From: Clostridium frigidicarnis
Lineage (GTDB): Bacteria > Bacillota > Clostridia > Clostridiales > Clostridiaceae
Length of the DNA: 64,000 nucleotides
Reading direction: 5' to 3'
Assembly: GCF_900111985.1 (NCBI RefSeq)
Contig: NZ_FOKI01000003.1
Coordinates: 62,001-126,000 of the forward strand
How positions within the stretch are numbered: position 1 is the stretch's first letter; every line of letters starts with the position of its first letter. Both the position numbers and the translations under genes were made by a program. Below are positions 63,319-64,000 of the stretch, piece by piece. The notes beneath the pieces are model-generated. The model did not search any database. It worked only from the letters and a program-made list of their open reading frames with translations, and was not told the DNA's origin.

Positions 63319-64000
63319 TTAAGACATATCATCATCTGCCACAGAAGAATAAAGATCATAAACCGTATCCATACATTTTAATATATGGCTATTTATATAA
63401 AAACTATCGCTTATAATACCTTTTTTGTTTATTCTTGTTAAAGCTACATTATCAAAACTCACATTATTATTTATTAAATCTTGAGTATGCTGTAAAACGT
63501 AATTCATATTATTTATTACTTCTTCTATTTCCTTCTTATTTACTCTTCTGACACTTTCAATAGATAAAAGTGAATTAACATGATCAATTTCTGTTACAAG
63601 TCTATTATTTATCAATAAAAAATTATCAAAAAACTGAGAATCTCTATATAATGTGCCTGCCTTACTATGAATATCTATTTTTTCGCTGGATAAATATGAT
63701 TTTAAAAGAAGTTCTCTTATAAGATCTCCATTATACTTACCATTAATAGAATTAGATAACTCATTAACCATAAATTTATCTAACCTTATTAATTTATTCA
63801 TCATATTTATTACCTCTGTATCGTTCTTCATAGGAAAAATATATTTATTGGCTATTATAGCTATACATGCAGCTATAAATGTATATATAAATCTTAGTCC
63901 TAATACAGTATTATTATCCATAGATAGTGTACTTATAGCTAATGAATAACATGTTATGTATATAGACATAGCTCCATAATTAATTCTTGAATACATTAAA
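63319..64000 (-). CDS. FUSC-family (aromatic acid exporter-like) membrane protein, 3' part
   Basis: The frame is open to the right edge; the Met at 63996 is internal, since the codon before it is sense. The visible 226 residues begin in a hydrophobic region (INYGAMSIYITCYSLAISTL, then RFIYTFIAACIAIIANKYIF ending P). This has the membrane-segment pattern of FUSC/YccS-type proteins, which are proposed efflux or envelope proteins. A soluble helical tail of about 160 residues follows. The N-terminal part lies outside the window. Function and substrate are not shown. Confidence 0.7.
   Translation of the reverse strand, partial: LMYSRINYGAMSIYITCYSLAISTLSMDNNTVLGLRFIYTFIAACIAIIANKYIFPMKNDTEVINMMNKLIRLDKFMVNELSNSINGKYNGDLIRELLLKSYLSSEKIDIHSKAGTLYRDSQFFDNFLLINNRLVTEIDHVNSLLSIESVRRVNKKEIEEVINNMNYVLQHTQDLINNNVSFDNVALTRINKKGIISDSFYINSHILKCMDTVYDLYSSVADDDMS

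Overview
The window looks like a chromosomal segment of a low-GC Clostridium, most plausibly C. perfringens or a close relative. The grounds are the AT-rich coding and intergenic sequence, strong clostridial Shine-Dalgarno sites, frequent GTG and TTG starts, and a short archaeal-type phosphoenolpyruvate carboxylase, which among bacteria is known from very few taxa including C. perfringens. The species call is inference; no rRNA or marker gene is present. Almost everything is on the minus strand, so transcription runs from high to low coordinates.

Right edge to centre. The window opens (minus sense) with the 3' part of a FUSC-like membrane protein and a secreted Ig-like/OB-like surface protein. 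A plus-strand choline-binding-repeat protein and a 1.5 kb AT-rich gap with orphan terminators follow. A large surface-polysaccharide cluster then runs from about 57.2 to 14.7 kb. It contains GDP-fucose genes (gmd, fcl), dTDP-rhamnose genes (rmlA, B, C, D, scattered over two sub-clusters), many GT2 and GT4 glycosyltransferases, two priming sugar-phosphate transferases, three Wzy-like polymerases, three Wzx-like flippases, an accessory SecA2, an Ig-repeat glucosaminidase, an endolysin-like amidase and ppcA.

Centre-left. licD lies inside the rmlC/rmlD sub-cluster. The phosphocholine supply genes licA (fused to a winged helix and a nucleotidyltransferase domain), licB and licC lie at 9.4-5.5 kb. 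Between them are three secreted cell-wall enzymes with choline-binding-type repeats: one amidase and two NlpC/P60 proteins. Together this reads as a pathway that imports choline, activates it, attaches it to a surface glycan, and anchors choline-binding proteins on that glycan. GTTCA-N5-TGAAC palindromes in front of licA suggest that its own winged-helix domain controls the operon.

Left edge. A separate operon (4970 to beyond position 1) encodes a large protein with contractile-sheath-like features, two paralogous Hcp/tube-like proteins, a J-domain protein, two FHA-domain proteins and the start of a small membrane protein. This resembles a minimal type VI/contractile-injection-like module in a Gram-positive. 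It is the best candidate for an undescribed system here, and it continues past the window.

The intergenic regions carry four dispersed repeat families, called R1 to R4 here. R1 is a semi-palindromic element of about 110-140 bp with around ten copies. R2 is a 196-bp long-hairpin element with compensatory changes between copies; R2 doublets sit in inverted orientation on either side of ppcA-rmlBA. R3 is a hairpin bounded by AATAACAAGTCA, and R4 is a unit of about 80 bp. Several apparent N-terminal extensions of genes are read-through into these repeats, and starts were trimmed where a Shine-Dalgarno site shows it.
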